Notes under the pieces: generated by a model
Told to the model about the DNA's origin: nothing
Databases searched by the model: none
The model's input: only the letters and a program-made list of their open reading frames with translations
Source of the DNA: Penelope pileata
Lineage: Eukaryota > Chordata > Aves > Galliformes > Cracidae
Reading direction: 5' to 3'
Assembly (NCBI GenBank): GCA_013396635.1
Contig: WBMW01005075.1
Location: 1-64,000 of the forward strand
Length of the DNA stretch: 64,000 bases
Translations under genes and position numbers: made by a program
Part shown: positions 26,545 through 39,279 of the stretch, piece by piece
Position numbering within the stretch: position 1 is the stretch's first letter
How the letters are laid out: each line of letters opens with the position of its first letter

Positions 26545-27050
26545 CTCTTCCATTTTGCAGAGAAAGCACTTAACTCTATGCTGGTGGTATGTCCAGCAGC
26601 ACTTTATCGCCAAAGAGTAAAGAATTACGAAAAGATCTGATTTTTAAAACAGATACTGCTCTCAGAAAGATAGACTAGTGAGACTTCATTTGGCAACTTA
26701 AAAATGCAGAACGGTGCGTGCGCAAGAGTCTGTTCACCATTGTTTTAAGTATGATCCATACGGTCTTTCAGGCTAGAGTGTTCTTTTAGCGTTTAACAAA
26801 TAAACAAGAAAATCAAAGAGAAAAATGCCTTTTATTAACCTCCGAAAGCCTAAAATGCACCTTTTCAGAGCTTATGAAAACTCAGATCTTGGCAGTTTTT
26901 ACTTATGATAAATTACAAGTTATAAACCAGCATAGTTTGAGATTTTCTGTGCCTTCAATCTGCAATTTCAGAACTTCTCTGAAACTATAAGTATGCCAGA
27001 AGCATAAGTCAGTTTGTTTGCTTGCTTTATATTTCAATTAGTTTACTTAC

Positions 27051-27080
27051 TTTAAATCTGTTTTGCATGTGGGCAAAATC
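27051..27080 (-). CDS. putative 30-base micro-exon
   Basis: A very good minus-strand acceptor (pyrimidine-rich CCTCTCCCCCACTCAG, 27096-27081) is followed by only 30 bases and then a strong donor (AAA/gtaagt). The 30 bases read DFAHMQNRFK in phase 0 at both ends, so the exon could be kept or skipped without changing frame. It lies about 0.5 kb upstream of the candidate exon at 26451-26544. Two strong splice sites this close and in the right order are the evidence; the peptide is too short to recognise. Confidence 0.33.
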
Positions 27081-27391
27081 CTGAGTGGGGGAGAGGGCAG
27101 AATTTCCTGTAACTGAGTTTATTTTTGCAATAAATACTATGTTGGTTCCTAACATAATTTTACACTCATAAGAAAAACAATGCTTTTGTTTCCTTATCCT
27201 CCCCTTAACACTAGACTCTAAAGTGATTATAGCTAGATAACAAGCTTTAAAGGGTAGGAAATTCAAAGAGTTCGTACTAGCGAACCAAAAATAAGTCTAC
27301 CTGGGTTTTCAGTAAAAGAACTGGATTGAAATACAGAGACCTTTCTCATACCAAAAAAAATGAGAAGCAAGGCAACCTTGGATAATTTTAA

Positions 27392-27593
27392 GTCTTCACT
27401 TGCAGATTTTTATGAACGTAACATGCAGGCTCTTGTTCATTGCTGTTGAAAATGCACAGCTTATGGTGGTGACTAAGTTGAAAAAGAGCGTTTTGTAGCT
27501 GAGAATTTGCTCTATCAACAGTGTTATTGTTCTCTTTGTTGTAGTTTCCATGGAAATAAAAAAGGGAGGCATCACTTTTGGAGCAACCTATGT
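27392..27593 (+). mobile_element. 3' fragment of a mariner-type transposon
   Basis: The right end matches the inverted repeat of the copies at 15683 and 46487 (reverse complement GGTTGCTCCAAAAGTGATGCC, then the conserved CTCCCTTTTTTATTT). In front lies the transposase C-terminus: ADFYERNMQALVH is readable at about 27402-27440, followed by a stop and diverged KCTAYGGD. There is no left inverted repeat, so this is a truncated copy. Because it keeps ADFYERNMQ in frame, it covers transposase sequence slightly better than the two deleted copies do. Confidence 0.8.
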
Positions 27594-29595
27594 GCATCAG
27601 CACACAAAATAGTTAATTGCATTTAACTTTTACTTTGCTAACAGATCACCACATCAACTGCAGAGTTACATGACATTTCAAGTATAATCCAGATAGGATA
27701 CTGACACATGCAATTTCCACCCTCCCTCATTCTTTCCCCTCTCTGATTCATGTAACACTCAAAAATTTTATCCCTTTTTTTTCTAAGGTTCCTGCCGTTG
27801 AAGATCATATACTCATAGTAGATGAAATCTGTACAAGATGCATGAAATATTAGTTGCTTTGGAAACTCTCGAGGTGGCTCTGCTTATTATTTTTAATAAG
27901 CAGGTATTTTTAATGACAGCTTCTTATAGACACTGTACATTTGCATATATAAGTACTCATTTCTTTTCATATGTTTACTTGGAAAATGTGATTCAAAAAA
28001 AATGCTCCTAAAATGAACAAAAACACTGGGTTCTCCTCCGTAAGTTCTGATTCTAAGAATAAAGATTCATCCTTGCTCCCATTAAATTAACTAAGAATTC
28101 TCTAATCTTCCTAAGCTATTTTTTGTACTTTCAGAGAATTTACAATGTAACAATTTGTACAGAGGTACTCTTTCCTGAAACATGTTTAGTTGGTTGGTTG
28201 GTTTTTTCTCCACTGAAAAAACAAGTCCTAGATTTTTTTCTCTATGGAAGAGGGACCTCTGCAGTCAGCCTCGGCAGAGCTCTTTATGCTGGACTTCAAT
28301 CTTCTCTTATTCATTGTAACAGATTTGGGGGTTGGGGGAGGGGCATGGAAAAGAGTGAAAAAAATCGTGAAAAAAAAACCAAAAAGATCTCTCAGAATTC
28401 TGATATTGAGCATTTCAAATGTAGTCAGTCCCCTCCTCTCCTTTTCCTTTACTACAGAATGAAAAATGGTTCTAGATTTTGAGGAGAAAAATAAACAAAA
28501 AAACACCACCACCAAAGGTACCATGCTACCATCCCTTCTGCAGTACTGAAAGAAATTTAATGCTCAGTCAAGAGGATCCTGAGTGACTGCTCTGAATCTG
28601 TGGAAAAGGATTCTGAATTTACAGAGGATCACAAGTTGAATCAACAACGGGATGCTGCTGCCCTCTCTAGTGCATTAACTAGACTAACTGCTGTAGTGCA
28701 CAAGGAGGTACATTTCTTACTTTTTTGTAGAAGTGAGGCACCAGATAGCATGCTGTGTTTCATTTACTTATAATGTAGATAAACAAGAAGAGTTCAGGCA
28801 CCAGTGTGAAGTTACAGAAAAGTGAAGAGAATGTGACATTTAAAAAACTGAAAAAATGAATTTGCTTAGAATAAAAGAGATGATCAAGGGCATACAATTA
28901 ACATCTTGATATATGCAGAAAACTGTTATAAAAGAGATCTGTATTCCATGGCCAGTTCATACCGTGAAAGCTAGTAAATAGACTAATTTGCAGTAAGGGA
29001 GATTTAAGAGTCAATATTTGTACTTAGAAAGAAAGGAAATCTTTCCAGATTATTTGCCCCTGTAGAGAGCATCTAAGAAACTTACAGAATCTCTGCCACC
29101 AGGAAATGCTGAAGAACCGTTAAGAAATGTCTCCTGGGAAAGGCTTAGGCACAATTCATCACAGAATCAATTTGAATTTGTTCTCCAATTTGTCACTTAC
29201 ACTGCAAGTTAAAAAGGACAAACATAGCTAGTGAGAACAGAGACTCCTTTATGTTTGCCACCTTCTCTACTTCCACTGAGAGCAGTGCGAGAAAGCAGGG
29301 TATTGCAGCCAGCCTCCAGCAGGGTAAGGACAGTCAGCACAGGTATTTTTATATCCCGCCCAGCGTCTCTATCTTGCTGTCTGTAGGATGTTTGCAGCAC
29401 TCAAGGCCTGATCTTTACACACTGCACTCAGAATGGCTGTAGCCACCTACACCTGTATCCAGAGAAACGAAAACCAGAAAAATTTCTGCAGTAATGCAGA
29501 GTAAAATGCAAATCTGGTAGTACTGATTGTGATGCCACTTTGCACATCTTCACGCTTCTTTACCTAAGCAGGCAATGTCATAAGTCCCCACAATG
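27594..29595. other. AT-rich non-coding DNA
   Basis: Contains a short (TTGG)n stretch near 28191-28205 and overlapping open frames near 28123-28524 on both strands. No transposon or supported exon. Confidence 0.4.
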
Positions 29596-29599
29596 GCAC

Positions 29600-29695
29600 A
29601 AAATGCACAAGCTTGGGAGCGACCTCTGGAGATCATGCAGTCCCACTTCCCTGTCCAAAGTTCCCCCCTTCTGTCTCCTGAGAACAGGTTGTTTC
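29600..29695 (-). mobile_element. short worn CR1 3'-end fragment
   Basis: The stretch GGGAGCGACCTCTGGAGATC near 29617-29636, followed by CCCACTTCCCTGTCCAAAG, matches the usual CR1 pattern of GGAAGGGACCTCTGGAGATC and CAACTTCCCTGCCCAAGCAGGG in reverse complement. The tail units and the rest are lost or too diverged to follow. Confidence 0.6.
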
Positions 29696-29699
29696 AGTG

Positions 29700-32600
29700 T
29701 TCAGCAAGATCAGCCACTCCCAACCTATATCAAACGAAGATCTGGAACTGCTGTCAAAGAGCAGCAAACATGGGTCTGCTTAGTAAGCCAAGGATCTGAT
29801 AGATAAATCGTCATTTATTGAAAAATCAAGAGAAATTTCTTCTTTACCCTCAAATTAGTACCATATTTTCAGATTACACAAGTAAATGAACTACCAGTAG
29901 CTAAAATAAAAATAAAAAACATACCGTCATGACCACAGTAAAAAAAAAAAGAAGCATATGTACAATATATTGTCCTAAGTAAAGCAGTGTCTGCTTTTGG
30001 TGAGGAAGAAATCTCTATTTTGAAGCAATGGATTACAAAGGAATAATGAAGGAAGTTCGAACTAGTATTTTGTAAACCTGCTCAAAACAAAGATATTTCA
30101 AGCATAATTACTGCACCAGTTAGAGACTGAAAACATAGCTTGCACTTCTAGAAAATCACCATAAAAAATTGCATTGTAGCCAAGCTACTTTTTAATTTAC
30201 TTCACTTTTATTTTTCATTCTCAATACAATACCCTGCTATATAGTGATGTCTCCTCATATTTTCCTCTCTCTCCTGTAATGTGTGCTTCTATGTCCCAAT
30301 ATCTATCTGTTGTCATTGTTTGATTTTTAGTCTAAATTATTATCGAGTTTATCTATTCTTTTGTTAATTTAAATATCTTAACAGTGCCTCTAGACATGTA
30401 AGAGCTACATGGTCACACCAATAAGACCAGTGCAGTCAGGTACCACATGTGTCATCTGACATACAAGAAAGCCTGTTTTTGTTGTCTGACACTATAAATG
30501 TGTTGGATTTTGTTAGCCAATCCATATTTTGGCTATCTCTGCAAATGAAATATAATTGCAGAATTATGATAGGCAGTGTCATACAATTTAAGTTTAAGCA
30601 CTGGCCTGGACTTCAAGACAAAAAATGTGGGAAAGCTGAAAATGCCAATGTACAGATAACAAAGGTATTACTAATTTTGCTCTAATCAGTATTTTATGCA
30701 TAATTTATGTGGGTTTTCAACTCTGCAGGAAGAGAGCTCAAACATTTTTTAAATTCTGTCTTTCTCTAAAATGATGTTACAGTGTAAACAGAAATATCAC
30801 AGAAGACTGAAGAAGACATGAACGAAGATTAAGTTACCCTGAAGTATGCAGAGACACAGTTTCAGGGAAGATCTTGCTTCAGCTATAAACTTTTGGTATT
30901 TATTGTTTCATAGAAGTCATAAAAATGAATGGTGCAATAGTTATGAAATAAACAAATGAAAGACAACAATATTTATATGTGCATATCTATTAAGAAGTGT
31001 TTTAATAACCAGGCCATATTTTACTACTATCAACTTCCAATCCATTACAGACTAGCATTTAAAACACACACACCACAACCACCACATTAAAATCCCACAT
31101 CTCACAAATCACAACAGAAATTAAAAACTCCTCTCTACAAAGTCAATTTATACAACCTGAGATTCTAGTTAGTCCCTATCACTATTTCTGGGTTAGGAAA
31201 ACAAAAACGCTCTAAACTCAAGAGGATCATTAAAATACGTAACAGTTTCTGTGTAAGATTTAAGTTCTTATGCACAGCTTAACACTAATTTTGAGGGTAT
31301 TATTAATTTGTTAGAAACGTCTTTGAAAATAAATAAACACACTTCCTGTAAGACTATATACTATGCATTCAAGCTACCTATACCTTATGTCTCCTTAAGT
31401 TCTGCAATATTTCATCCAAACCCAATTTTCTCAAGAATATACACATAATTTTATTTTTATTTACTTAATTACAGGAGAGTTTTAGCAACATTGCCAATAT
31501 TAACACTTGGGCTAGAATTCTTCATGCAGGTGTCTGCCTCAGGCTTTCCTTTTTCATGTACTTAATTAATTCTTGGCAAAAATGAGATAGTTTTTCCCAT
31601 GAATTCACAATGAACTTCCCAATTTCTTTGTCACAAGGCTGTTATTTCTTTTCCTGTTATCTTTTACCTCACTCACTCTACAGCTCCCAGCAAATAGATA
31701 AATGCTACCAAAAAACAGCACACTGTCTGTATTCAGAGAATGTGGGATTATGATGTTTATAAGCATTTTCTAACTTGTGTGGTCGAATCTGTAGCCTGGA
31801 AGTCCATAATGCTATATGAATAATTTATTTAGAATCATTTATTAAACACGCATCAATTCTACAATCCGTTCCCCCATCAATTCATAATTAGATACTCATC
31901 AAAATGACAACTGAATCTTCCTTCTTACAACAGCAGCACTCTGAAACAAGTGCTTTGACTCTCGAGTATCTATTTGAGGAAAAAAAACCTGCAGTCATTA
32001 CTTAAAGCAGTTTCTCAAACATACGCGTCCTGCAAGTAGCATTTTACTCCTGCCTTTGTCTTGCTAACATTTATAAAGGACATAGTTTGGATCAAGCTAC
32101 CACAGAAAGTAAGTACGTGGACTTTCACACATAATTTTGCCCCAACATAATGCTTAGTTAGCACATACTGAAGAACCTGAAATATAAAGACCAACTTTTA
32201 CTTATTCTGTTTTGTTGTTGTTGAGTGTGAGTAGAAGGGAGGAAGAAAATCTAATACTGCAAAATGTCTGTTTTTCTGAACCAAAAAACTGACGGTAGCA
32301 GGAAAGCCCAGCCATCACTAATCAGCCTATTGAAACGCTAGCATGTTTTCATGCTGTAACAAATATCACCGATGAGACCAAAAAAACACACGACAAAACA
32401 ATTTGCAACCATTCACTTAAAATGACACATCTCTTTCACCTTTAGGTCAGTCATATCTTTTGTTGATAAACAGTCTACTATCCTTGAGCCTAGACTCTCA
32501 AAGGGTGTTTTGACTCTACAGTTACATATTTAGAGCTGCAGTGAATAACAAAAAGCTTCTGGTGTTCTCCAAAAGATAATTTATCAGTATTTTTTTACTC

Positions 32601-34224
32601 ACAATTAAAAAATAAAATGATAGCCTCTCTTCTTTCAATGTCACATCTAGACAATGCATATAGATATATCTTATTCATTATTTACAAAGGGACAATTTTT
32701 TAAATTGAAATGTAGTTTCCAAAGTCTTGAAGGATTAAAACAAATTCTAAAGTTTATCATTGTTAAAGAAATTTTTCATTAAAAGACAATTGCAATGAAA
32801 CAGTAACACTACAGTAGCTCTTCCAATTTCTGCAAATCATGGCTAAAACACAAGCTTCTAAAAAATTGTACCCTACCAGTGGCATTTGATGCTGCATAAC
32901 TCATCCTAATTAACATACAAACTTTGAAATTAGTGAACTAAAATAAAACCTTAAAAAGTGGTTACTTACATCCCTGCAATCAAACTAGGAGCTCTCTTCA
33001 GCTATGCTAAGTAATGAACCCAATTAAAATAAATAGTTTCATCTAATTCTGCGACAGAAGATGAAATTACATCACTGCTAGTAGCAGCAATTGAATGGCA
33101 GAGAGTAATCATGACACTAACTTTACAGTACATTGCAGAATCAGTAAGTAACGTATAACTAGATTAATTTCAATAATTTAGTGAGCAACTTAGAAGCTAG
33201 TCTTTTTTCTCCTCAGCATTTACAACCTGGATGTTTATATAGGAATTTTTAACAATGTCTGCAAGCACCGAGTATCTAAATAAATTAGTAAATATCTAAA
33301 GTACTAATGACAACTTGAACCATATGGTTAACAAAGAATGCATACAAAAAATATACCTACAGCATATCTGAAAACGAACACATTGCTGCTGGACTGACTT
33401 TTATTAACTTTTTTTGTGCAAGTGGAGACTTTCTATCTGCATATTGAATTTACAATAAATTAAACTTAGATGAATTTAAAAACTACAAACCTACAATCAT
33501 AACCTATCCATAAGGCTCGTAAACTGTCAGTGGGCTATTTCAGCAACTTCACTGAACTGTATTTCTCTTTATCAAATATTTATGCAAACAATGTGTGAAA
33601 TATCAACTAGCATAATGACTGGAAAATAAGATCAAGGCAAATACTGATTAAGAGACCTGCCATATGAGGAATAAAAATGTAAGTACATATCTCTATTTTT
33701 TTTTTTTTGGTGAATTTTTATGAATATATTTATTATGGTCAAAATTTTAAATACTAGGTTCTTCATCTATCTAGGACTAAATAGAAACATAAACTCCCCC
33801 AGCTGCATAAAAAGCGATAGCACTTACATATGTTTTCTAACAGTAATTCACCTCACATAAAAACACAATTGGCTTCCTCTTCTGAGTTACAATTGTATAA
33901 ATTTTCCACAATACCTCTAGAAAGTTAGTTGTCTTGTGTCATCTGAAGCTCTCATGGGAATTAAAATAATTTTCATATTTCTTAAAGCTTCAAACTAAGC
34001 TTCCAAATTTTGCAAGCTACCCATTGAGTTCATCCTAAGCATATGGGTTTTGAGTAAAAATAAATCATCTTGCAGCACTGGCACATCCATTTCCTTCTTA
34101 GTGATGAGATAGTCTCTCCTCTGTGTACTCACCTTTTAACTTTTGAACTCTTTTACTTTTTTTTTTTCCCCAAAACAACTTCCAAGTTGTTTATCTTCTT
34201 TATTATCTGTGGTCTAAGAATCAC
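29700..34224. other. AT-rich non-coding DNA
   Basis: About 4.5 kb without recognised transposons. Several splice-like motifs occur (for example a donor-like site near 32967), but the adjacent sequence has stops in every frame. Likely intron if the gene model is right. Confidence 0.4.
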
Positions 34225-35269
34225 CACAGAATCACAGAATGGCATGGCTTGGCAGGAACCTTAAAGATCATCTAGTTCCAATACCCCACTGTGGGCAGGG
34301 TTTCCAACCACCAGATTAGGCTGCTCAGGGCCCCATCCAGGCTGGCTCTGAACACCTCCAGGGATGGGGCATCCACAGCAATCTGGGCAACCTTCGAATC
34401 TATACCTCTCCAATTTAGGAGATGAGGATGTGGTGTGGGTCCATGTCAAAGGCCCTGCACAAGTCCAGATAGACAACATCAGTTGCCTTTCCTTTGTCCA
34501 CTGACACTGCCACTTCATCACAGAAGACCACCAGACTGGTCAGGCATGATCTGCCTTTGATGAAGGCATGCTGACTGTCTTGGATGACCTCCTTGTTTCA
34601 CATGTGCCTCAGCATGTCTTCCAGGAGGATCTGTTCCATGAGCTTCCTCGGCACAGGTGAGGCTCACCAGCCTCTAGTTCTCTGGGTCTTCCTTTCTCCC
34701 TTTCTTGAAAATTGCAGTGATGTTCCATTTTTCCTGTCACCATTGACTTTGCCTGACAGCCAACACTTTTCAAATATGATAGGGAGTGGCTTGGCAACCA
34801 CACCAGTCAGTTCCTTCAGGACCCTGGGATGTACGTCATCCAGTCCCATAGACCTGTACATATTCAGTCTCATCAGGTGCTCTCTGACTTGCTCTGCTCT
34901 TACAGGGGAAGGCATTTTGTTCCCCTGACCACTGCCTAAAGGCTCAGGGACATGAGAGACATGAGAAGCCTGACTGCCAGTGAAAAAGCAAAGAACTTGT
35001 TGAGTACCTTGGCCTTCTGCATGTCTGTTGAAGCCAGTTCTCCCTTCTCATTTATCAGAGGGGCTACATTCTCCTTGGCTTGTCTCTGCTGACTAACATA
35101 GCTGTAGAATCCCTTCTTCTAATTCTTCACATTCCTCATCAAGTGCAGTTCCATCTGTGCCTTAACTTCCCTGATCCCATCTCCAGATGTCCAGATGGCA
35201 TCCTTGTGCTCTTCCCAGGCCACACATCCCTAATTGCAATGCCTGTACATTTCCTTCTTTTCCCCAGTT

Positions 35270-35797
35270 TTAACCAGCCATGTTGAGCCATGCTGTTTTT
35301 TTGCCTCTGCTCCTTGATTTCTTATGCCGGAGAATGGAGAGCTCTTGCGCTCTCATTAAGTCATCCTTAAAGAGCTGACAGATTTGTTTCATTCCTATGT
35401 CTCTAAGGACAGTTTCCCAGAGGATCCCATCCAGCAATTCCTTAAACAGACGGAATTTTGCTCCCCTGAAGTTCAGAGTCCTGACTCTCCTCTCTGCAAG
35501 GCCCATATTCCTTGAGATCACAAACTCAACCAGGGCATGGTTGCTACAGCCCTGAGTGCCTTCAATCTTAATTTCTTTAATGACCTCCTCCACAGAGGTG
35601 ATCACCAGGTCCAGTAATACTTCACCTCTGGTTGGTCTGTCCAATACTTGCACCAGTAAGTTATCGTCGATGGACTCCAGGAGTCTCTTGGATCGCTTGC
35701 AGCTCACTGTGTTGATTTCCCAGCAGACATCTGACTGGTCGAAATCCCCCATCAGGATGAGAGCCTGTGAGCACAATACTTCTTGTAGCTGAAGCAA
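35270..35797 (-). pseudogene. CR1 ORF2 fragment, C-terminal part of the endonuclease domain plus linker
   Basis: One uninterrupted frame of about 175 codons. It shows LMGDFDQSDVCW (the GDFN motif of AP-type endonucleases, with D in place of N), LDLVITSVEEV (matching LDLVLT) and GCSNHALVEF (the catalytic SDH motif, with D changed to N). It continues through FRGAKFRLFKELLDG and WETVLRDIG to KKTAWLNMAG, matching the usual linker ending in RRPAWMNKEL. In living CR1 this domain nicks target DNA to prime reverse transcription. The change of the SDH aspartate and the broken flanks make this copy inactive. Confidence 0.8.
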
Positions 35798-36052
35798 GAA
35801 GACCTCATTCTGTTGATCAGGAGCCTGTAGTAGACTCTGACCACCAGCTGTCCTTTATTGGTCTGGACCCTAATTTTCACCTAGGCTGAAAACCTGATCA
35901 AGGCCATTTCTCAGAGGCAGATCTTCGCAATTTATCCAGTTATTTGCATAGAGGGCAACTCCCCTGCCCCTCCTACCTTGTTTATCTCTTCTAAAAAGTG
36001 TGTAGCCCTTGACTGGAGTATTCCAGATGTGCAATTCATTCCACCATGTTTC

Positions 36053-36747
36053 ACAGAATCATAAAATGGCTTGGGTTGAAAGGGACCTCAAAGATCCACT
36101 AGTTCCGATCCCCGTGCCATGGGCAGGGATGTCAATCACTACAACAGACTGCCTAGGAACCCATCCAATCTGGCCTTGAATGCCTCCATGGATGGGGCAT
36201 CCACAACTTCTCGGGGCAGCCTGTTCCAGCGCCTTACCACCCTTTGAGTAAAGAATTTCTTTTGAACATCTAACCTAAATCTCCCCTCTTTCAGTTCAGA
36301 AGTATTCCTCCTTGTCCTGTCACTATCTACCTGCATAAAAAGTTGGTCCCCTTCTTGTTTACAAGCTCCTTTCAAGTACTGGAAGGCTGCAATGAGGTCT
36401 CCCTGGTGTCTTCTCCATGCTAAACAAGCCCAACTCCCTCAAACTTTCCTCCTAGGAGAGGTGCTCCAGCCCTCTGATCATCTTTGTGGCTCTCCTCTGG
36501 ACCCACTCCAAGAGCTCTGCAACTTTCTTGTGTTGGCGGCCCCACGCCTGGATGCAGTACTCCAGATGAGGTCTTACAAGGGTAGAGTAGAGAGGGACAA
36601 TCCCCTCCCTCTCCCTGCTGCCATCCCTCCTTGGATGCAGCCCAGGATACGGTTGGCTTTCCGGGCTGCAAGTGCATACTGCTGGCTCACGCCCAGCTTT
36701 TTGTCCATTAGGACACCCAAGTCCTTCTCGGCAGGACTGATCTCAAC
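36053..36747 (-). mobile_element. younger CR1 3' fragment nested inside the larger CR1
   Basis: It starts on the plus strand with ACAGAATCATAAAATGGCTT, a CR1 3' tail, and on the minus strand carries the ORF2 end in good order: AEKDLGVLMDKKL near 36700, RKANRILGCIQ near 36650, WVQRRATKMIRGLEHLS near 36470 and a frame from 36375 to 36139 ending FKARLDGFLGSLL. The pentamer GTTTC stands on both sides (36048-36052 and 36748-36752). Removing the insert rejoins the host codons for IKETWW exactly. The orientation is the same as the host element. Confidence 0.88.
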
Positions 36748-37164
36748 GTTTCTTTGATAGCAATTAGGTCATGGTTTTCTAATTGCACCAATCCTTCCAT
36801 CTCCTCCTGTTTACTACCCATGTTATGTGCACTGGTGCAGAGGCACTACAGCTGGGCTATCAGCTGCGTTACCTTCTTGGAGGAGCTCTCTCAAATTCAT
36901 CTGGGACAAATCCGAGGTCTTCAACTGCTGCTTCCCGAAGTGAGAGTGTTCTCTGGCTCTCCTCTGTTACTCAGAAGTACAACCCCTCCCACATAAGACC
37001 TGGTTTAAAGCTCTGCTCATCAGCTCAGACAGCTTGCTGCCCAAGAGGAGGTTGCCCCTCCTGGTCAGTTACATCCCATCTGATACCAACATGCTCTATC
37101 TCTCAAAGGTACATCCAAGATCATAGTACCCAAAACCCTGAGCGTGATTCTCCAGAGTTTCATT

Positions 37165-39150
37165 TTATAATCTAGATGAAATTTACCAGAGCTCAAGATG
37201 TTACTATATTAAAAAGAGATAACGAGTCAGTTCTGTTTTTCATTGCAAACAATGGCAACTAGCAAATGGGATGAATTAAGCTCTTCTTGTTCGAGTATAA
37301 CTAAATAACAATAAAAAACAATCACTTTCAAGCACATCACAACAAAAAGCAAATTAATCTCTTAAAAATAATTTAAATGATCCTAGGGTGCTCGGGTCTA
37401 ATGTCACTACTGTCTTCTCAGGTGAGAAAAAAAAAAAAAGAGACAGAAACCAGGACAGACGTCAAATTTCACAGCTGCAAGGGAAAAACAGCACAGTAAC
37501 TCCACATTTACATATTTGTGCCCCAATTCCCAGTGCATCTGAAACACTACAAAAATGAAGTCTGTCTATGCTTATAAAATACAGTGACAAGTCATTGATA
37601 ATATGGGCTCAAGAACTCCTTTTAGCTTGGGTTTTGTACAGCACAGGAGTGTTTCTGTAATGCAGGACCACCCTATTACTTAAATGCCTTTGACAATCTG
37701 AAACCTAGATACACAAACGCTTAGACACATAAACCCATTGTGAGGAGGTTATCAAAGTGCAGCATCATAAAGTTTATCACAACAAATACTTCCAGCCTAA
37801 GACGTACCATAGTTCTGCATTTCTTCTATTAAATGAAATTTCAGGTTGAGCAGATTTCCAAATTCATCTATTAACATTCAATTCCAGTGGCTAAAACAAA
37901 CTTGTCTGAAGATAGGGTTGGCCAGGCTCACTCCCTGTTACACTTGGGAGTGCTTTCACAAAAGCAGGGTTACTACTGGAGGTTAAATTGAGCTTGAATG
38001 CCCCAGAAGTTTGTTTGGCATCACTGTAACGCCTTCCCCATTGTGCTCTGGGCCATATCTCCCATGAGAAAATTTACAAGTTCTTCTCTTTCACCTCCTC
38101 TCTCTCTGGATTGCATTTCATAATTGCTAATGCTGCACTGAAGCATCACACTCTGCCCTAAGTAGAATTCTCAATATAAAGGTGCAGTGACAGCTACTTA
38201 AAGACCTTCCAATGCCACAAGAAAACAGTATAATTGATGAGGGTTGAGGAATAGACATTGTATACATTGTATACATACATATACGTATGTGTATATATGT
38301 GTGTGTTTCTATACATATGTCTATGTGAGCACACACGCATACAGAGCTTGGAGAGAGATAGGCACATTTTTTTCAGCATTTCTCTCTCAGAACTGCCTTG
38401 TTTTAAGCACTTCTCCCTAAAAGCCAAGTTCCTCAAAGACTTAAAGCTCCACATATTGCACTTGCACCCCCGATGGTATTACGATTAAAATATATCTTTT
38501 TAAATAGCTTTAGTTATTCAAAAATAAAAAACCCTGCGCTATTAATTTTGTAATATACAACATTCAGAATATTAATGAGGTTTATGCACAAGTTTATCAG
38601 CAGTTTGTTTCTTCTCTTAGATTATATATTACCAGCATTCTTACGTTAAATCACAGCACTTTTCCCCAGTAAAAAGTTAAAAGATCATAAGAAAGATTAA
38701 TTACAACAAGTGAAGAAACAATATGTTAGAGCAAAGCCAGACAGAGAGTAACAGTAAGAGCCATTTCCAGTGCTAAAAAATAAGAATGATGAATAATGAG
38801 AAAGTACAAAGCACACTCTTTGCTTACTTTGCATAGGATCACATAGTCTATGGAAGGAAGAGACATCTGCATGCCCCTAGGAATTCCTATCTCTTTTCCC
38901 TCTGAATAATATTCAGTCCTAACAAATTCTGAGTCTTTTCACTTAGCACAACTTCCATTCCATTAGTTTCTGTCGAATGATCACTGAAATGAGTGTTTCA
39001 TAGATGCACCTATATCCCTCAAAGCAAAGAAAGTACTCTTCACTGCTGCATAGAATCCCACATTTTCAGTGGTGTCACTGAACACTAAGATAGAAACAGA
39101 AAATCACTTACAGTTATCTATAAACAGCACGCTTTCACTCACATCCTTAC
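37165..39150. other. AT-rich non-coding DNA
   Basis: No recognised transposon other than the microsatellite listed separately. A sequence near 38836-38880 faintly resembles a CR1 tail but is too worn to call. Confidence 0.4.
38255..38335. repeat. imperfect TA/TG/TATG simple repeat
   Basis: Alternating purine-pyrimidine sequence with repeated GTATACAT, GTATGTGTATATATGTGTGTG and ACATATG units. Such tracts are unstable in length; no gene context. Confidence 0.7.
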
Positions 39151-39202
39151 CTGCGATAGAGCAAAAACATACGGCATGACATATTTCTGACCTGCACCAT
39201 GA
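39151..39202 (-). CDS. putative 52-base internal exon of the unidentified minus-strand gene
   Basis: On the minus strand an excellent acceptor (TTTTCTTTTCACCGCAG) is followed by 52 bases and a strong donor (CGCAG/gtaagg). With one base carried over from the preceding exon, it reads HGAGQKYVMPYVFALSQ and ends in phase 0. The candidate exon ending at 39918 leaves two bases (AG), which join the first T here to make a Ser codon, so the phases agree. The 52 bases are open in the other two frames as well, so the frame is inferred from the neighbour. The peptide is not recognised. Confidence 0.4.
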
Positions 39203-39279
39203 CTGCGGTGAAAAGAAAATGTTCACAAAAACATTAACAAAAATCCAGCTGACATACAACTGAGCCTGCCACCTAGACA

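Larger units (their letters stand above)
34225..37160 (-). mobile_element. CR1 LINE with much of ORF2, internally deleted and split by a second CR1
   Basis: The element runs on the minus strand with its 3' tail at 34225. Minus-strand reading from the top gives the start of the endonuclease domain (MGSKQEEMEGLVQLENHDL near 36785-36825). After the nested insertion come ETWWNELHIW and GYTLFRRDKQGRRGRGVALY (about 35960-36050), then the GDFD, LDLVIT and SNH motifs (35270-35800), then connector sequence, then reverse transcriptase pieces such as FKKGRKEDP and RLVSLTCAEE (34640-34720) and YLDLCRAFDMDPHH-like sequence near 34450. At 34392/34393 the reverse transcriptase reading (SPKLERYRFE) jumps directly to the last 170 bases of CR1, so its second half is deleted. 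The stretch above about 36850 is assigned with less certainty. Confidence 0.88.

Noticed and set aside
38836..38880. Faint CR1-tail-like sequence (AGGATCACATAGTCTATGGAAGG)
   Set aside because: Too diverged and too short for a call.
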